NCBI GenBank assembly: GCA_905182995.1
Contig: CAJJDP010000006.1
Span: 67,163 to 131,162, forward strand
DNA length: 64,000 nt
Direction: 5' to 3'
Origin: Paramecium octaurelia
Lineage: Eukaryota > Ciliophora > Oligohymenophorea > Peniculida > Parameciidae
Part shown: in pieces, positions 47,281 to 60,177 of the stretch
Layout: each line of letters begins with the position of its first letter
How positions within the stretch are numbered: the first letter of the stretch is position 1
Notes under the pieces: model-generated
The model's input: the letters and a program-made list of their open reading frames with translations, nothing else
Told to the model about the DNA's origin: nothing
Database searches by the model: none
Program-made: the position numbers and the translations under genes

Positions 47281-48583
47281 ATGATGCTTTAAAATGATAA
47301 AATCGTAACGATATTGCATAGATAACTCAAAATTCTTAATCTTTTAGGAAAAGGAAATTTTGGAACTGTATGGAAAGTTGTGGATGAAAAGACCAAAGAA
47401 ATATTTGCATTGAAGATATAAAGTTAATTAGATGAACATGAATAGGAGATTTTGGTAAATCTTTCGTAATTTTCTCACAGAAACATTGTTAACATCCTAG
47501 GTTTTGAAAAAATTAATGATCAATGTTTCTGTATTCTAATGGAATGTTGTAGTGAAAACTTATTTGAGAGAATATAATCAAAAGTATTTGATCAAAAAGA
47601 TCTCAGATACGTATTAGTAAGCATAGCTGATGGAATAAAAGCTTTACATAATAATACAATCACACATAGAGATTTGAAACCAGAGAACATTATGATTAAA
47701 GTTATTAAAGACTCTAAGAATCCAGGATACACATAAAATATATATAAAATAGGAGATTTTGGTTTATCCTCAAATAAGGATGTTAACCAAACAAGTTAAG
47801 TTGGTACTTGTTACTACATGGCTCCTGAGGTGATTAGCAATCAACCCTATACTAATTCGGTTGACATATGGTCTTTAGGAGCAATTTCATATGAGCTACT
47901 GACAAACAGGCCATTGTTTGAAGGAAATTCGTAAGATGATATCCTAACTTAAATTATTAATTTCAACACAAAAGAAGTCTATGATGTTTTTCTTAAAAAG
48001 ATAGAAATAATTTAAGAAGATGAATACCAATCTCTAATTAAAAAAATGTTGCAATATAATCCGTAGAATAGAATCAATATAGATGAAGTTGTAAGATAAT
48101 TGAGAAATAGATATAGTAGTCCTCCAAAAATTATGCCTTTATTTTAGCCTAAAATCGAAACTCCAAAGATATTTTAATAATAATTAACATATGGATAGAA
48201 TCAAACTAATAAAATGCAGATTCAATTATTATTTGAAAAAAATAAGTTTAGCACACCAAAACTCGAATAGTAAAATAATAATGATGTATTATAATACTTA
48301 TAATTAGAAATCATAATAAGCATTTCCTTAGAAGGTCTAATAGAATGTTTCTGGTTTTCAATTATAGTAAACTACAATAAATTAGCAGAGTTCACTTTAA
48401 AGTCCAAGAGATGGTAAATAAGGTTAAATAAGTTGGAATACGAACTAAGCATCTAATATAATCAATAGTCCCCATTCTCCTTAACGTTTGAATAATTTTA
48501 ATATTGCACCTAAAAATGGCGAATTTAAGAAACCAGATAATCAAGCAAAGCCAGTTTTTTAAAATATATAAAAAAAAAAATGA
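47281..48583 (+). CDS. Ser/Thr protein kinase with Gln/Asn-rich tail
   Basis: ATG 47281 starts [20 protein letters not shown], then the kinase domain: [16 protein letters not shown] lysine, hinge [14 protein letters not shown], catalytic loop [15 protein letters not shown] in IGDFGLSS and the activation segment end YYMAPEVI. All catalytic residues are present. After about 290 residues the tail becomes Gln/Asn/Pro-rich. A 22-nt intron (GTATTATAAT...TAATTAG, about 48282-48303) is needed to keep that composition and reach TGA 48583. About 425 residues. The hinge and catalytic loop are close to those of the minus-strand kinase at 49616-50713, so the two are probably paralogues. Confidence 0.85.
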
Positions 48584-48723
48584 TCTTATTTATCAAATTC
48601 GATAAAAAATAAAAATAGAGATAAGTTTGAATAAATTTTGATAACCGAAGTCTATTTTTTATAATGAATTATATTATTAGGTTTAGTCTATTTAATAACT
48701 TTATTAAAAGATACCATCACAAT

Positions 48724-49411
48724 TCAAGCAACAATTTTATAATGTTCTGCACTATGATTACTTCCTCTAGATTTGTTAGTATATTGTGCTAATGGATATT
48801 TAATTGGTGATTTCGATGTTGGTTAACAATCTTTTGATTGAAATATTTTTGCAATAGCATATAGTTTGTCTGTAGAGACAGAATAATTGAACTATAATTC
48901 TTTAATTTTACTCAATAACAGATGTCTGTTAAATTCTTCTGACATTTACTATATTATCATAATAAATACTTGTTATTTTATGCTTTATTGCTATGAAGTT
49001 TTATTCATTAACGATTGCTAACTCGCGAGATTGGAAACTGCAATTTTAGGGCTTGCCACATTGTCCATTTGTGAAATCTTTTACAAAATGTTGGTGCCTG
49101 TAATTTAATTTAACAATTTCTTTACTATTCTTTGAGACAGATGTTGAAACTATTCTTGGTGAAGAAGCTGCAGTAATATTCCTAGCTACTTATCTTTAAG
49201 TAGAACTTTGTCTTTCATTTTTTGCTGATGTTAAATCTTCATAAGTCATTCTATTTATTAATGTGTAAATTTTCCCATAATCCAGAGGTTAAGTTTATAA
49301 TAAACTCAAGAATTATTCCCAGCTTTCTGATATGTAGGCTTATTAATTTTAAGGGTAATTTATCAAATTGATTCTAATGAACTAATCAAATAGAGCAAAA
49401 AGAGAGTCCAT
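48724..49411 (-). CDS. Uncharacterised protein, about 215 aa
   Basis: ATG 49411 starts MDSLFALFDQFIRINLINYP. The frame stays open through Ser/Asn-rich sequence (ASSPRIVSTSVSKNSKEI). Introns of 22 nt (GTTAATGAAT...TTCATAG) and 21 nt (GTATTTATT...AATATAG) lead to a helical segment, MSEEFNRHLLLSKIKELQFN, and the end EHYKIVA at TGA 48724. No motif recognised. It sits between the two related kinases and converges tail-to-tail with the first. Confidence 0.6.
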
Positions 49412-49615
49412 TTTTAAATTATTTAACGATTAAAAAAAATTTCTGAATTTTATATCAATCATATTATTATATACAAAAATGTAAATGATCCTTAATCTCT
49501 CGAAGATTGCAGACATTTCAGATTCTGTTAATCAAATAACTAACATTATCGAGTAGAGTAAATTATGAAACCTCTTAAGAATTAATTAAAGTTATCATAT
49601 GCAAAATACTTGAAA

Positions 49616-50713
49616 TCATTTCTTTTAAATATTGCATATATAATAGTTGCGAAATTTACCATTATTATTGGGTTATAAATAGGTACTTCCAATTTATTGA
49701 TGGTTAGGTCTATTAATTGTTTGCTGTAGGGTTACAGAATTATTAAATGGCAATTAGACAGGTCTATAAAAAGCTTGATTACTAAGCTTAAACTAAAATT
49801 ATTTTTGATCTTTAGCTTCTGTAACATTACAACTGACACTTCGATTTTTTATTACATTTTAATCTTTATTCTATAGTTCACTGATCACTTAATCTATATT
49901 GTATCTCTCGTTGGGATCATATTTGAGCATTTTGGTTACTAAATCCAAATAATGCTCATCTTTGATAATCTACAGTTTTTGATTTAATGCCTTTTAATTC
50001 TCAACATCACATGATTTTTTTATCTGATCATAGACTTATTACGTTGTCAAACCTTAAAATAATGGTTTTCCAGTTAGTATTTCATACACAATGGTTCCGA
50101 AAGACCATACATCTACTTTGTGATCGTAAGGCTAATCAAGATTAATTATTAGTTCTGGAGCCATATAATAGCATGTTCCAATATATTTAGTCTAAGCAAG
50201 CTACTACAACAAAGATAATCCAAAATCTGCTATTTTATATATTCTTTATTGTAATTATTTGTTATTTTTTTTTTCTGTTAGAGTGGTAATAAGTATATTT
50301 TCAGGTTTTAGATCTCTATGTATTATTGAATTAGAATGTAAATATTTTAAACCTCTAGCAATACTAATCATGAAATATCGCAATTCTTTTTGATCCAATG
50401 GTTTTTTTTTTAATTCTTAATATAAATTGTATTCACAACATTCCATTAAAATGTAAGCTTTATTTTATTGTATTTGAAAGTCTATAATATTGACTATGTT
50501 TTAATGATGATTTTCTTAAAGCCATTTTGTTATCTAAAGTTCCTTTTCCGTAATTTCTTATATAATTTTTAAAGCAAATTAATCCTCCTTGTTCTCTTCC
50601 TATATTTTAATTACAGTTCCTTATGTTCCTTAAGGAAATAGTTCTAAAACGCGATACCGATTAAGTTTGAAGATTAATAAATCCCCTTTACGATATAATT
50701 AATGGTTATTCAT
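49616..50713 (-). CDS. Ser/Thr protein kinase, intronless, altered glycine loop
   Basis: A frame of 366 codons without introns runs from ATG 50713 (MNNHQLYRKGDLLIFKLNRY) to TGA 49616. Kinase motifs: LFPQGTQGTVIKI in the glycine loop, where the first Gly is Pro; FALKII lysine; hinge ILMECCEYNLYQELKKK; catalytic loop [15 protein letters not shown] in IADFGLSL; and YYMAPELI. The lobe-closing segment and a tail of about 80 residues rich in Asn, Gln and Pro follow. It is closely similar in layout to the kinase at 47281-48583, suggesting a local inverted duplication followed by divergence and intron loss or gain. Confidence 0.85.
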
Positions 50714-51004
50714 AGTATTGATAGAAATTTGATTTAATAAAATAAAATAAATGCTATTTTAATATTTTATAATATTTTTTTCTTTTAAAACAAATTAAAT
50801 AAATGTATATTTTTTTAGAAGTCTAGATTTTAAATTTTAGATGAATAACAATATTTTGAACCTTAGAAATTGAAATGATAAACTATTGAAAATTAATTTA
50901 TTTAAGATTGGCGATAATTAACTTAAAATCAAGAACGGAAAATGTATATATAATTAAGTTGGTATATCATTAATTAATTTTATCGATTCTTTTTAAATAA
51001 TTTT

Positions 51005-53335
51005 CAAATTCCCAAGCCTTGATCATCATATTCTATATTTTCCCTTAATAATTTATCAATAAATTTACTTCTTTTAATTTGCCCCATAAATCACCCCGGA
51101 TGTTTCCCATTTTCCACATTTTTTACCTCTATTATATTCTCCTTTTATAGTTATTTCCTTATAATCACTACAATTATATTATAATTTACATCTTCCATTC
51201 ACAATATAACTCTACCCATTCTCCATTTTTCAATCCAATTTCATCATAGATTCCTCCACCACTAAAATTTGATAAGATCCTCACAAATAATTTACATTAC
51301 TCCGTTTTAATCATAAACAGTTTCCCATTTGCCACATTTTCTTCCATTCTGATATTCACCATTATATGTGATCGCGGAATCCCTAAAATTAATAACAATT
51401 ATTAAACTCTTGATCATAGGAATCATTCAACTCTACCCATTTCCCATCTTAAATTCCATTTAAATCATATAACCCTCCACCTCTAATATAAACGTAGTTC
51501 ATATTAATTTACATAGTTTCTTCTTCTTTTTGAATGGTTTTCCAATAACCAATTTTTTTACCATTTTTATATTCACCATTATATGTAATTTCTCTGAAAT
51601 TGCTACTCAACAATATTTCAAATATTACTATCTCCATTATTCATGTTATTCTATCCATTTACTATCCTTCATTCCATTTTCATCATATCAACCACCTCCA
51701 CTAATATATTTATACAGGTAATATTAGAGTTAAGTACATTAATTTCTAGTTTTTTTCAAACGTATCCCATCTGCCAACTTTTTTCCCTTTTAAATATTCT
51801 CCATTATATGTAAATTACACCGAATTTGCACCATTGCTATAAAATTTAAGCTTTAAGATTTACCCTTCCCAACCATCACATAAATCCACCCATTAACCAC
51901 TCTTTAATCCATCCTAATCGTATTATCCCCCTCCACTAAAGTTTTTTCTATAAGATATAACAATTTAACATATTTTATTTTCCATTCAGTATAGTATTCC
52001 ATTTTCCAATTTTTTTCCCTTACAAATATTCTCCCTCAAAAGTAACTTCTCTATCCCAACTAATTTATATTATTATGGGTTCTGTACTGCTGCCATTCAT
52101 CATGCAACTCTATCCATTTACCATCCTTTAAGCCATTATCATTATATTTTCCACCTCCACTAATATTTTATTACAGCAAACGTACATTTTTTAATCTCCA
52201 TATTAAAGAGTATCCCAAAATCCAATTTTTTTCCCATTTTTATACACACCTTTAAAATTAATTTAACAAACAGATCTCAATACTTATTTTCATAATTACC
52301 TCCATTCAGCACATATTTCAATCCATTCCCCATTCTTGATTCCCTTTTCTGTATATGATCCTCCACCACTAAAATAATAATAGACCAATTAAAGTACATT
52401 TTTTAATCTTCCCTATCCTTAATTGTCCAGCTACTAAATCTTTCACCATTTTTATATTCACCATGATATGTAACTGACCTATAACTATTAAATATCATAT
52501 AATTTTAACTGATCCCATAAATCATATAATTCGACCCATTTTCCACTTTTCAATCCACCCTAATCATAAGTTCACCCACCACTTATTTTTTTTATGATAA
52601 CACAATACATAACTTTATTTTGTTTTAATCCAACATCAACAGTATCCCATCTTCCAAACTTTTGGCCATTTTTATATTCACCTTTGAATATAATCTCTCT
52701 TGAATCCCTAATCATAGATTATTTGAGTACTTTTCCCAATATTAATGAAGTTCCTGCCATTAACCAATCTTATTTCCCTTTAAATCATATGATCCCTCAC
52801 CACTATGAAATCTAAATTTAGATACATCGCTTAATCATTGTGAATTATCTTCCAAACACCCTATCTCAAATCTCCGTTGAAGAGACCAAACTCATAAACT
52901 TATACTTAGCTATTGATATCTTTAATACAACTTGTTATAATTGATAAGAATTTCCTTCCATATTCCCTACTTTCTTCCTTCATCACAATAGCATCCTCCC
53001 ATATCTTGATTGCAGCCTCTCCAAATAATGTACCATTTTCCAATTTCTACCCATAATTTCCCATCCATTTAAGATATTTGATTTATTCTAAGTTTTACAT
53101 TATCTGCAGCATTTTTTTAGTATCTGAGATTTAATCGCTTGATAGATAAATTAAGATCTTACATTCTAATTATGCTTCCATCAATTATATAAACTATTTC
53201 TTTGATATTTGTAAATTTTAATAAAACATCCTTAGTCAGAAGTCTTCTTGAAATTTGGGCTTAGAATTCTTACACTAATTCTTTCCAAAAGGAATCCTAT
53301 TAAAAATCAATAGCAATATGCTAGTTTTAAATCAT
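51005..53335 (-). CDS. Protein of about ten tandem MORN-like repeats
   Basis: ATG 53335 starts MIQNQHIAIDFQQDSFWKEL. After a helical N-terminal region of about 110 residues, the rest is a tandem array with a period near 215 bp including one or two micro-introns per unit. Each unit has the pattern GG(G/E)xYDxxGxKxGxWxEL followed by YxGEYKNGxKxGxW. Clear examples are GEGSYDLKGNKIGQWQEL, FKGEYKNGQKFGRWDT, YNGEYQNGRKCGKWET and KGEYNRGKKCGKWETSG. The last half-unit ends IEYDDQGLGI at TGA 51005 after a 25-nt intron ending AAG. These repeats resemble MORN hairpins in a longer, ciliate-typical form. Function unknown; probably a rigid rod-like scaffold. Confidence 0.75.
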
Positions 53336-53499
53336 TTTTATTTTACTTTATACTTTTAATTTGTAAATGGAATTAGATATTTTCTTCAATAAGGATAAAT
53401 TGATTCTTTATTTCTCATATCGAAACGCTTTCTTTTTTGAGAATTATTCATTCCCTGTATTATAGCATTTTTAGAACAGTTGAATAAATAACTTTAATC

Positions 53500-54900
53500 A
53501 ACAATGATATTAAAGATAAGGTTCAAGTAGCCAAATATATTTCCAATTTAATTATAAAAAACATAGCTAACACAAAAAATTGAATTGGGTTTTGTTAAAT
53601 TCTTTCAAAGTTTTCAAATCACTGAATAACATATTAGTTAAAAGAATCTGGGTTAAATATTCAGATAATTATTTAACAAAAATAGTAATATTTTTAAAGT
53701 TTAATTTTAATTAAATATTTGATTTAAATTTTTGTTTAGACTCATTTATTTTCCTCCTTTAAAGAGGCACTAAGGTATTTGCTCCTAAAAATTAGTGTCA
53801 TTAGAAGAGTTGAAACATTTATTTAAGTTTCTACCTAAATTTAGAAACCGAGGATTAATACTGATATGATATATTTGATTTTAGCATAGTTCAGTTTAAA
53901 AGTTCTAATATCGTACCAAAATTAAAATTAATTAATGAAATAAGAGATAGAATGATACATGGGCAATTGGAAGAAATATCCATGATTATAATAACCATTT
54001 TATTAAGATCAACATTTCTAGTAATCTGATCAATTATAATAGTTAGGGAACTATTTAAAAATAAGAAAGTTTTCAGGAATCTTATATTTTGATGAATTTA
54101 ATAATCTCAATAATGAAATGATAATAGTTAGTAGGGGAGAGTATTTGTCTTTAATTAGGAGACTGCACAGAAGTATATGATAAATGCACAGAGGAACATT
54201 GGAAAGAGTAATTTAGCTTTTATGATGTATAAAAATAAAAATAATAAAGAGTATAGGTTAGATACTAAATGCAATAGTGTTTGGAGGAGCTTGCAGATAA
54301 TTTGTGAAACCAAGAACTTAATTATATGAAAGGGATGGAACATTAAATTATAGAGGAGATTTAAAAAATTCATTAAGTAGAGTTGAATGAGATCCTGATC
54401 CATTGAGATTACTTTTAGGTGCACATTACTAAAAAAAGGGCATAGATAAACTTTGTAAATATGAGGGTAGATAATTATGGGTGTCATATGAATGTTTGAA
54501 TTTGGATATGAATCTGCATTTGTGAGATTGAATGAAGAAGATCAATATCATCTATTATAGACTCATTATCCATGGATTGGTGATAGAACTAGACTACGCG
54601 AAAATTCACATTCTAATTTTGCAAAGAGAATTTAGAATCATATTGGAATCAAGGTATTCTATTTATTAAAAGTAGAATAGATCAAGTATAAATAAAAGTT
54701 AGTGTATTAATTTAATTAAGTTGTTGAATCCAAAAATGAAAATGAGAGAGTTTTTGCTATAATAAGACTAGGAAAGAATAAATTAGACAAATTTAAAAGA
54801 AATTATTAATTGGAAACATGAAGAAAAATTAATTGTTTCCCTAGATCCTATGAATGGAAATATTTGAATAAAGTAATGAAAAACCCAAAAAGTATACAAA
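53500..54900 (+). pseudogene. Decayed gene with frameshifts and in-frame TGAs
   Basis: Plus-strand pieces that look like protein follow each other but in changing frames: VSLEELKHLFKFLPKFRNRG (about 53800), VPKLKLINEIRDRMIHG (about 53920), IGRNIHDYNNHFIKINISSN (about 53970), YFDEFNNLNNEM (about 54090), IVFGGACRQFVKPRTQLYER (about 54270), a TGA at about 54390, LRLLLGAHYQKKGIDKLCKY (about 54405) and EFGYESAFVRLNEEDQYHLL (about 54495). The frame changes do not fall on GT...AG micro-introns and TGAs interrupt, so this is read as a pseudogene. Family not recognised. 53336-53499 and 54901-55105 show nothing clear. Confidence 0.5.
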
Positions 54901-55105
54901 TGTTTATGATGCCAGATTGAATTTAAGACAAACAAGAAAAATCATTGTTTTTGTCAATACTCATTAAAAAACATAAGTAAGATTAATGAAAGTTAGTTTT
55001 ATATGTTTATATATAAACAAATTGATTAATAATAAGGATACTTATATTATTAAAATTGTATAGAATAATACTCATAAGCAAGATACTATTACAAGTTAAT
55101 GGTCC

Positions 55106-56695
55106 TCATAATGCATCCATAATTAATCCAACTCTTTATCCGAAATCAGAGTTTTTAATACTTTGAACAAGTTCTGGATATTATTTCAAGAGACTTTTTA
55201 AATACTGTACAGATGGATCTCCACTAATTAGCACCTTTTTCATCACGTAATTACCAAAAGGATTGACAGACAAATTGTAAAAGACAAATCTAAAGTAAAA
55301 AGAGTTATTTACTAATCATTTGAAATTGAACATAAAGTGTTAATAATTTAATTGGGCCCCATAAGATCTATGTACTTTTCCACAGTATTACTCCCAAATT
55401 TATTAATACTTAATTGTTCAAAGTTATCCTTAATGATCTAACAGATGATTTATTTTTCTTTGGGAGGTCCACTCTTTAATAGATACTATATGATATAATT
55501 TCCAAATTCCTAATAGCATAATTGAGATGCAAGAGTCATCAAGATGTCCATTATCTTTTAAGTATGCTCAATTGGATATATCTCTAATGCTTTCTAAATG
55601 ACTCTACAACCATACGTTTATTTTGACATAAATTACAACTATAATTAATTATTAAATGTTTACCGAATCTTCGATCATTGGAATAATAAAGATCAGTTAA
55701 TTCTTGTTGAATAACTCAAAACATGATAGGATAACATAATTGCCATTAGGATCATTTAATAATGGATTTATCTATGGATAAAGAATTTGTAGAAATATCT
55801 CTAGTTACTCTGGATAATCTCTTTTAATTAGTAATTCGGTTACTTTATAAACTCCATCATCTTCTAGACTACTCGACAAGCATATTAGTTTTTTGACAAA
55901 TCGAAGATGTGATTAATCAACAGATTGTACATTCGTTGTTTTTAATCTTGACTTCCAACTTCAAAGACCTTTTGAACTGTATAATTTCCAAACATATCTT
56001 TCGAAGCCTTTAAGCATATCTTTTCTACTTGATTAAAAATCAGTCTTTTTTTATTGATGTCATTACTATCCAAGATGTTTTACAGTTTCCTATTGATTAA
56101 TTAATTTCCACATATTTATTCCTTTATATTAAAAATTATCTATTTACAAGATCAGTTTGACTCAAAGATAATTTGCCATCAATGCACTAATCACTAGTAA
56201 AGATTAATGTAGGGTTTTGATATTCAGTAGGTTGCATAGTATGGTGCTTCTTTGTCGATTGTTTTCTTTGTTATAACTAACCAAAGGAATCGAAGGCTTT
56301 ATATTCTAAAAATTAATTGTACATTAGAAATGATCAAATGAACAAGTGTTATTATCTTAATCTGCGGTTTATTGTAATGCACTTGAAAATTATGACTAAC
56401 TATTTATTTGATTATAAACATATATATACATTTCTATTGATGTTTAAGTTTGGAAAAATATTCGTTATTTCTAATGCGATTAATAACCTGTTGATAATAT
56501 GCTTGCATTGGAAGTCTGAAATTCTTGATGTTTTGGATGAATTTGAGGATCGAATTCTTTTGATTTCAAAGATAAATTCTTTCTTGCCTTTTTGGGAATG
56601 ATTTCTTGTTTGTCATCTTAATCTACAATAACGAATTCATCATTACCACTTAATATGGATCCTATCAAGTCTTTCTCTTCACTTTAAGAAGCCAT
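55106..56695 (-). CDS. Pumilio (PUF) family RNA-binding protein
   Basis: ATG 56695 starts MASQSEEKDLIGSILSGNDE. An Asn/Gln-rich N-terminal region of about 170 residues with several uncertain introns precedes the PUF repeats, which show the characteristic RNA-binding helices: YGCRVIQKALE near 55600, FGNYIIQYLL near 55500, FGNYVMKKVLISGDPSVQYL near 55200 and a final helix FGQRVGLIMDAL at TGA 55106. PUF proteins bind UGUA-type elements in 3' UTRs and repress or destabilise mRNAs in the cytoplasm. The N-terminal exon structure is approximate and the repeat region is firm. Confidence 0.85.
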
Positions 56696-57192
56696 ATTAA
56701 TTAAATTTTTGTTTATCGAGTGATTAATTATAATATCATATAAAGAGTGCTCAAATCTAACATAATTCACTCCAATAAACTATACTATTATGATTAATGC
56801 TTTTAAATATATATTATATTACATTAATGATACATTATAAAATAATAATAATTCAAAATTAATATGTTGGATCAACTTTTTGTTTTTCTTGATCTTCTTT
56901 TTTGAGTGTTCCCAATTAAGTCTTCATCAATTTCTCCATTAATTCAATTACCCTAACAATATTCTCTAATAACTAACATACTTAATTCTTAAAATCAATT
57001 ATAAAATAATATAGAAGTGGGTGGAAACAATCTCATTTATTTTAAACGTTAATAAGTTATAGACTCCGAATGTAATCCAGGATTTTTATTTTTCTGACTA
57101 TTATTAAAAAGACTTAAAATTGCAATATATTTGTTAGTGTATTAGTTATTTAAATATTAACAATACAAATAAATATTTGAATTTTAAATTTT
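56696..57192 (-). other. Intergenic with a possible small ORF
   Basis: From about 57015 to TGA 56853 the minus strand reads VCQLLENIVRVIELMEKLMK and continues with a charged end (LKKEDQEKQKVDPTYQF). This helical, amphipathic sequence looks like the C-terminus of a small protein, but no in-frame ATG or clear upstream exon was found. The rest is AT-rich and apparently non-coding, holding the divergent promoters of the PUF and GTPase genes. Confidence 0.35.
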
Positions 57193-59929
57193 ATGAATAA
57201 AGGACCAAGAGCAGTATAATTAATATCAGTAGATGAAAATAAGTGTAATAATATCCATACTAACATCAGAACTTAAGTTGGAATAAGAAGCAATTGAAAT
57301 TATCTAATCATTCACCGATAAGTGCAAGAATTTCGCAGTTGTAGTAGTTGTGGGCAAATATAGAACTGGGAAAAGTTATCTAATTAACTAAGTCTTATTA
57401 CAACAGAATCAAGGATTCAATGTGGGAAGTACAGTCAATGCCTGCACAAAAGTATTAAATGGATATAAAAAATCAATAGGGATTATGGATGTGGAGTGAA
57501 ATTATCCATTTCGAATCTGGAAGATCAAAAGAACCTATTCCTGCAATTTTGATAGATACGGAGGGTATAGGTTCATTGGAGGAGGAGTAAAATCATGATG
57601 TTAAAATATTTCTATTGGCAATGTTGATGAGCTCATATTTCATTTATAATAGTGTTGGAACTATAGATGATATGGCATTACAAAATTTGGGATTAATTGT
57701 ATATATTTATAAATAATCAATAGGTCAACTTAACCAAAATGTTACAAAAGACTGATGAATCAACTTAGAAAGATCTCTTTGAAACATTTCCTTCATTTTT
57801 GTGGATTCTAAGGGATTTTACATTAAGATTAGAAGATGAATTTGGAAACAAAATTACACCTAAGGATTATCTGGAAAATGCATTGAAACCATTAAAAGGA
57901 TTTAGTGAAACAATAGAAAATAAGAATAAAATAAGAAGACATATTACATAGTTTTTTTAAGAGCGAGATTGTATGACTCTTGTGAGACCCACTTAAGATG
58001 AAAAAGATTTATAGCATTTATCTTCGTTGAAATTTACAGAATTAAGAACTGAATTTTAAGAACAATTAACTGCTTTAAGAAAGAAATTTTCTTATAAGAT
58101 TTCATTAAAATAATATAAAGGAAAACCAACTACACCCTTTAGTTTTGTTGAAATGTGCAAGTATTGCTTAATATCAGTATTTTAGACATTTTGTGAATAC
58201 AATCAATGAAGGTAATATGCCAGTTATTGAAACACAATGGTAAATGATATGCAAATAGGAATTGAATAGAACATTAATAGGGGGTTTGAAAATTTATAAA
58301 GACAGCATAGATGAATTATTACAATAGAATGGAATCTCATAAGAATAATTAGAGAAATCACATAATATTGTACTACATTCAAATTTATGAGTAGTTTTTG
58401 AGAAAAGTTAAGTATTATTTGGAGAACAATTGCTTAGATAAAGAAAGTGAGGAATTTAGTACAGCCAAGAAAATGATTAAGTAATAGATTTAAGAATTAT
58501 ATGTTGATGCATAATAAAGATTGAATAAGAAACATGAAGAATAATTGGAAGAAATTAAGACATAATTTTTAAATAAATTAAATGAACAATAGTAATAAGA
58601 GAACATTTGGGAATTAGTAGTTGATTTGAATTAGAAACAAACCATGATTTGGAATAGTGGGGCCAATCAAAATTTATAGATTGATTATATTCAATAGATA
58701 CAATAAAACGTAATGAATAAGATTTAATATGAATTCAAAAAATTATCATTGTAATTGAAGTAATACCAAATTTATATTTAAGATAATAATGTGACAATGG
58801 AAATTAGATATAAGAAGATTTTAAAGAGTAGAAATAGAGGTACAAGAAATAAGAGGATGATTTATATGAAAAGATTACTTTGATGGAAAAGGATAAGAAT
58901 CAATTAAGAGTTGAATTAGAATCCGAAAAAAATAAGAATTTGAGATAATAGTAACAAATTTTGTAATCTTAAACAACTGTAGATAATAAGGTAAGTGAAT
59001 ATATGAATAAATTGAAATAAATCGAAAAGTCATACAATGATCAATTGAATGAGAAGGATGTTCTCATTTAGAATTCAGAATTGAAATAAAAACAATATCA
59101 AAATGAATTAGATAAAGTTAAAGCTCTATAAAAACAATAAGATAATCTAAATCAATAAGAAATAGCTAATTTAAGAAGGGAAATTGAAAGATTGAAGGAT
59201 GAGATATCAGATAAATCAGAGACTATTACTAAATTAAAATAAAGTTTAGCAGAAACAGAAAATGTTTCTTAATATTCATCTTTACAACCAAGCAGAAGAA
59301 TTAAAAATTAAGATGAACATAACACATCTACTTTTAATAAGGATCTTTATGAATATTAAATTTCTACTTTATAAGCATAATTAGATGAATAAAAAAAATT
59401 AACTTAAAATCTATTTGATGCTTTCAATAGTTAAAATAATTTATAAAAATCTATTTATGAGAATATGTCATAATCTCAAAATTTGATGAATAATAATAAA
59501 TTATATCAATTTTTGAATGTTATTCATTAATTGATAGGATAGTTTGTAGGAAGAACAGATGAAAGAGAAGGGAAGGACTTTAAATCATTGATTCAAAAAT
59601 TGTTCAATCTATTTGAGGATAATGATAATAGCTTCATAAACAATAATTTAACTGATAGACCTAAATTAAAGAACAGCGATAGTTAAAGAATTGAAAAGAC
59701 AATGTCATCAGAATCTCCAAAAAATTCAAATCTCAGCAATTGTTAGAATATTAATCCCTTTAGATCTCCAGACTAACCAAAATATTAAAATACTAAAATG
59801 ACAATTATGTAAATGTTTATGTAACACAAAAACAAAGAGAAAGATTAAGAAAAATTGAGAAAGAGTGCATAATTGGAAAATGTATTAAAAAATAGAAATA
59901 ATATGCATGTTCAAAGAAAAATTTATTGA
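57193..59929 (+). CDS. Guanylate-binding-protein-like large GTPase with coiled-coil tail
   Basis: ATG 57193 opens a short exon. A 27-nt intron near 57243-57269 leads to the GTPase domain: VVVVGKYRTGKSYLINQ (P-loop), GSTVNACTKGLWMWSEI (switch region, completed by removing a 28-nt intron), ILIDTEGIGS (DxEG) and WILRDFTLRLEDE (the RD motif of GBPs in place of NKxD), then LVRPTQDEKD. This set is diagnostic of the GBP/atlastin-related family, dynamin-like GTPases that assemble on membranes. A helical middle domain follows (HFVNTINEGNMPVIETQW), then about 400 residues of Gln/Lys-rich coiled coil and a Ser/Asn-rich end, HVQRKIY, at TGA 59929. One frame change near 58790-58810 needs an unusually short intron or marks an error. 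Confidence 0.85.
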
Positions 59930-60177
59930 TTTTAATTAGTGCAATCATTTATTATTTTAATAAACTTTAAATATATTTAACCTTATATCATTAGATAATT
60001 AGTGAAAATTACTTGATTTATATTTTCAATGTATTATTTAAAATATGTAAACTAAGATCAAAGAAAGTCACATTATCTAAGAATGCAAATTATAGATCTT
60101 CTTTTTGTGTGTATGATTTACTATCTGGATCATTTAAATAATTATAAATTAATAACTTAATTTATTTCAGGTTAACA

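Noticed and set aside
54155-54487. A 110-codon standard-code ORF on the minus strand
   Set aside because: It is hydrophobic low-complexity sequence antisense to the plus-strand pseudogene segments, with no support as a gene.
56317-56601. A 94-codon plus-strand ORF in standard code
   Set aside because: It is antisense to the PUF gene N-terminal exons.
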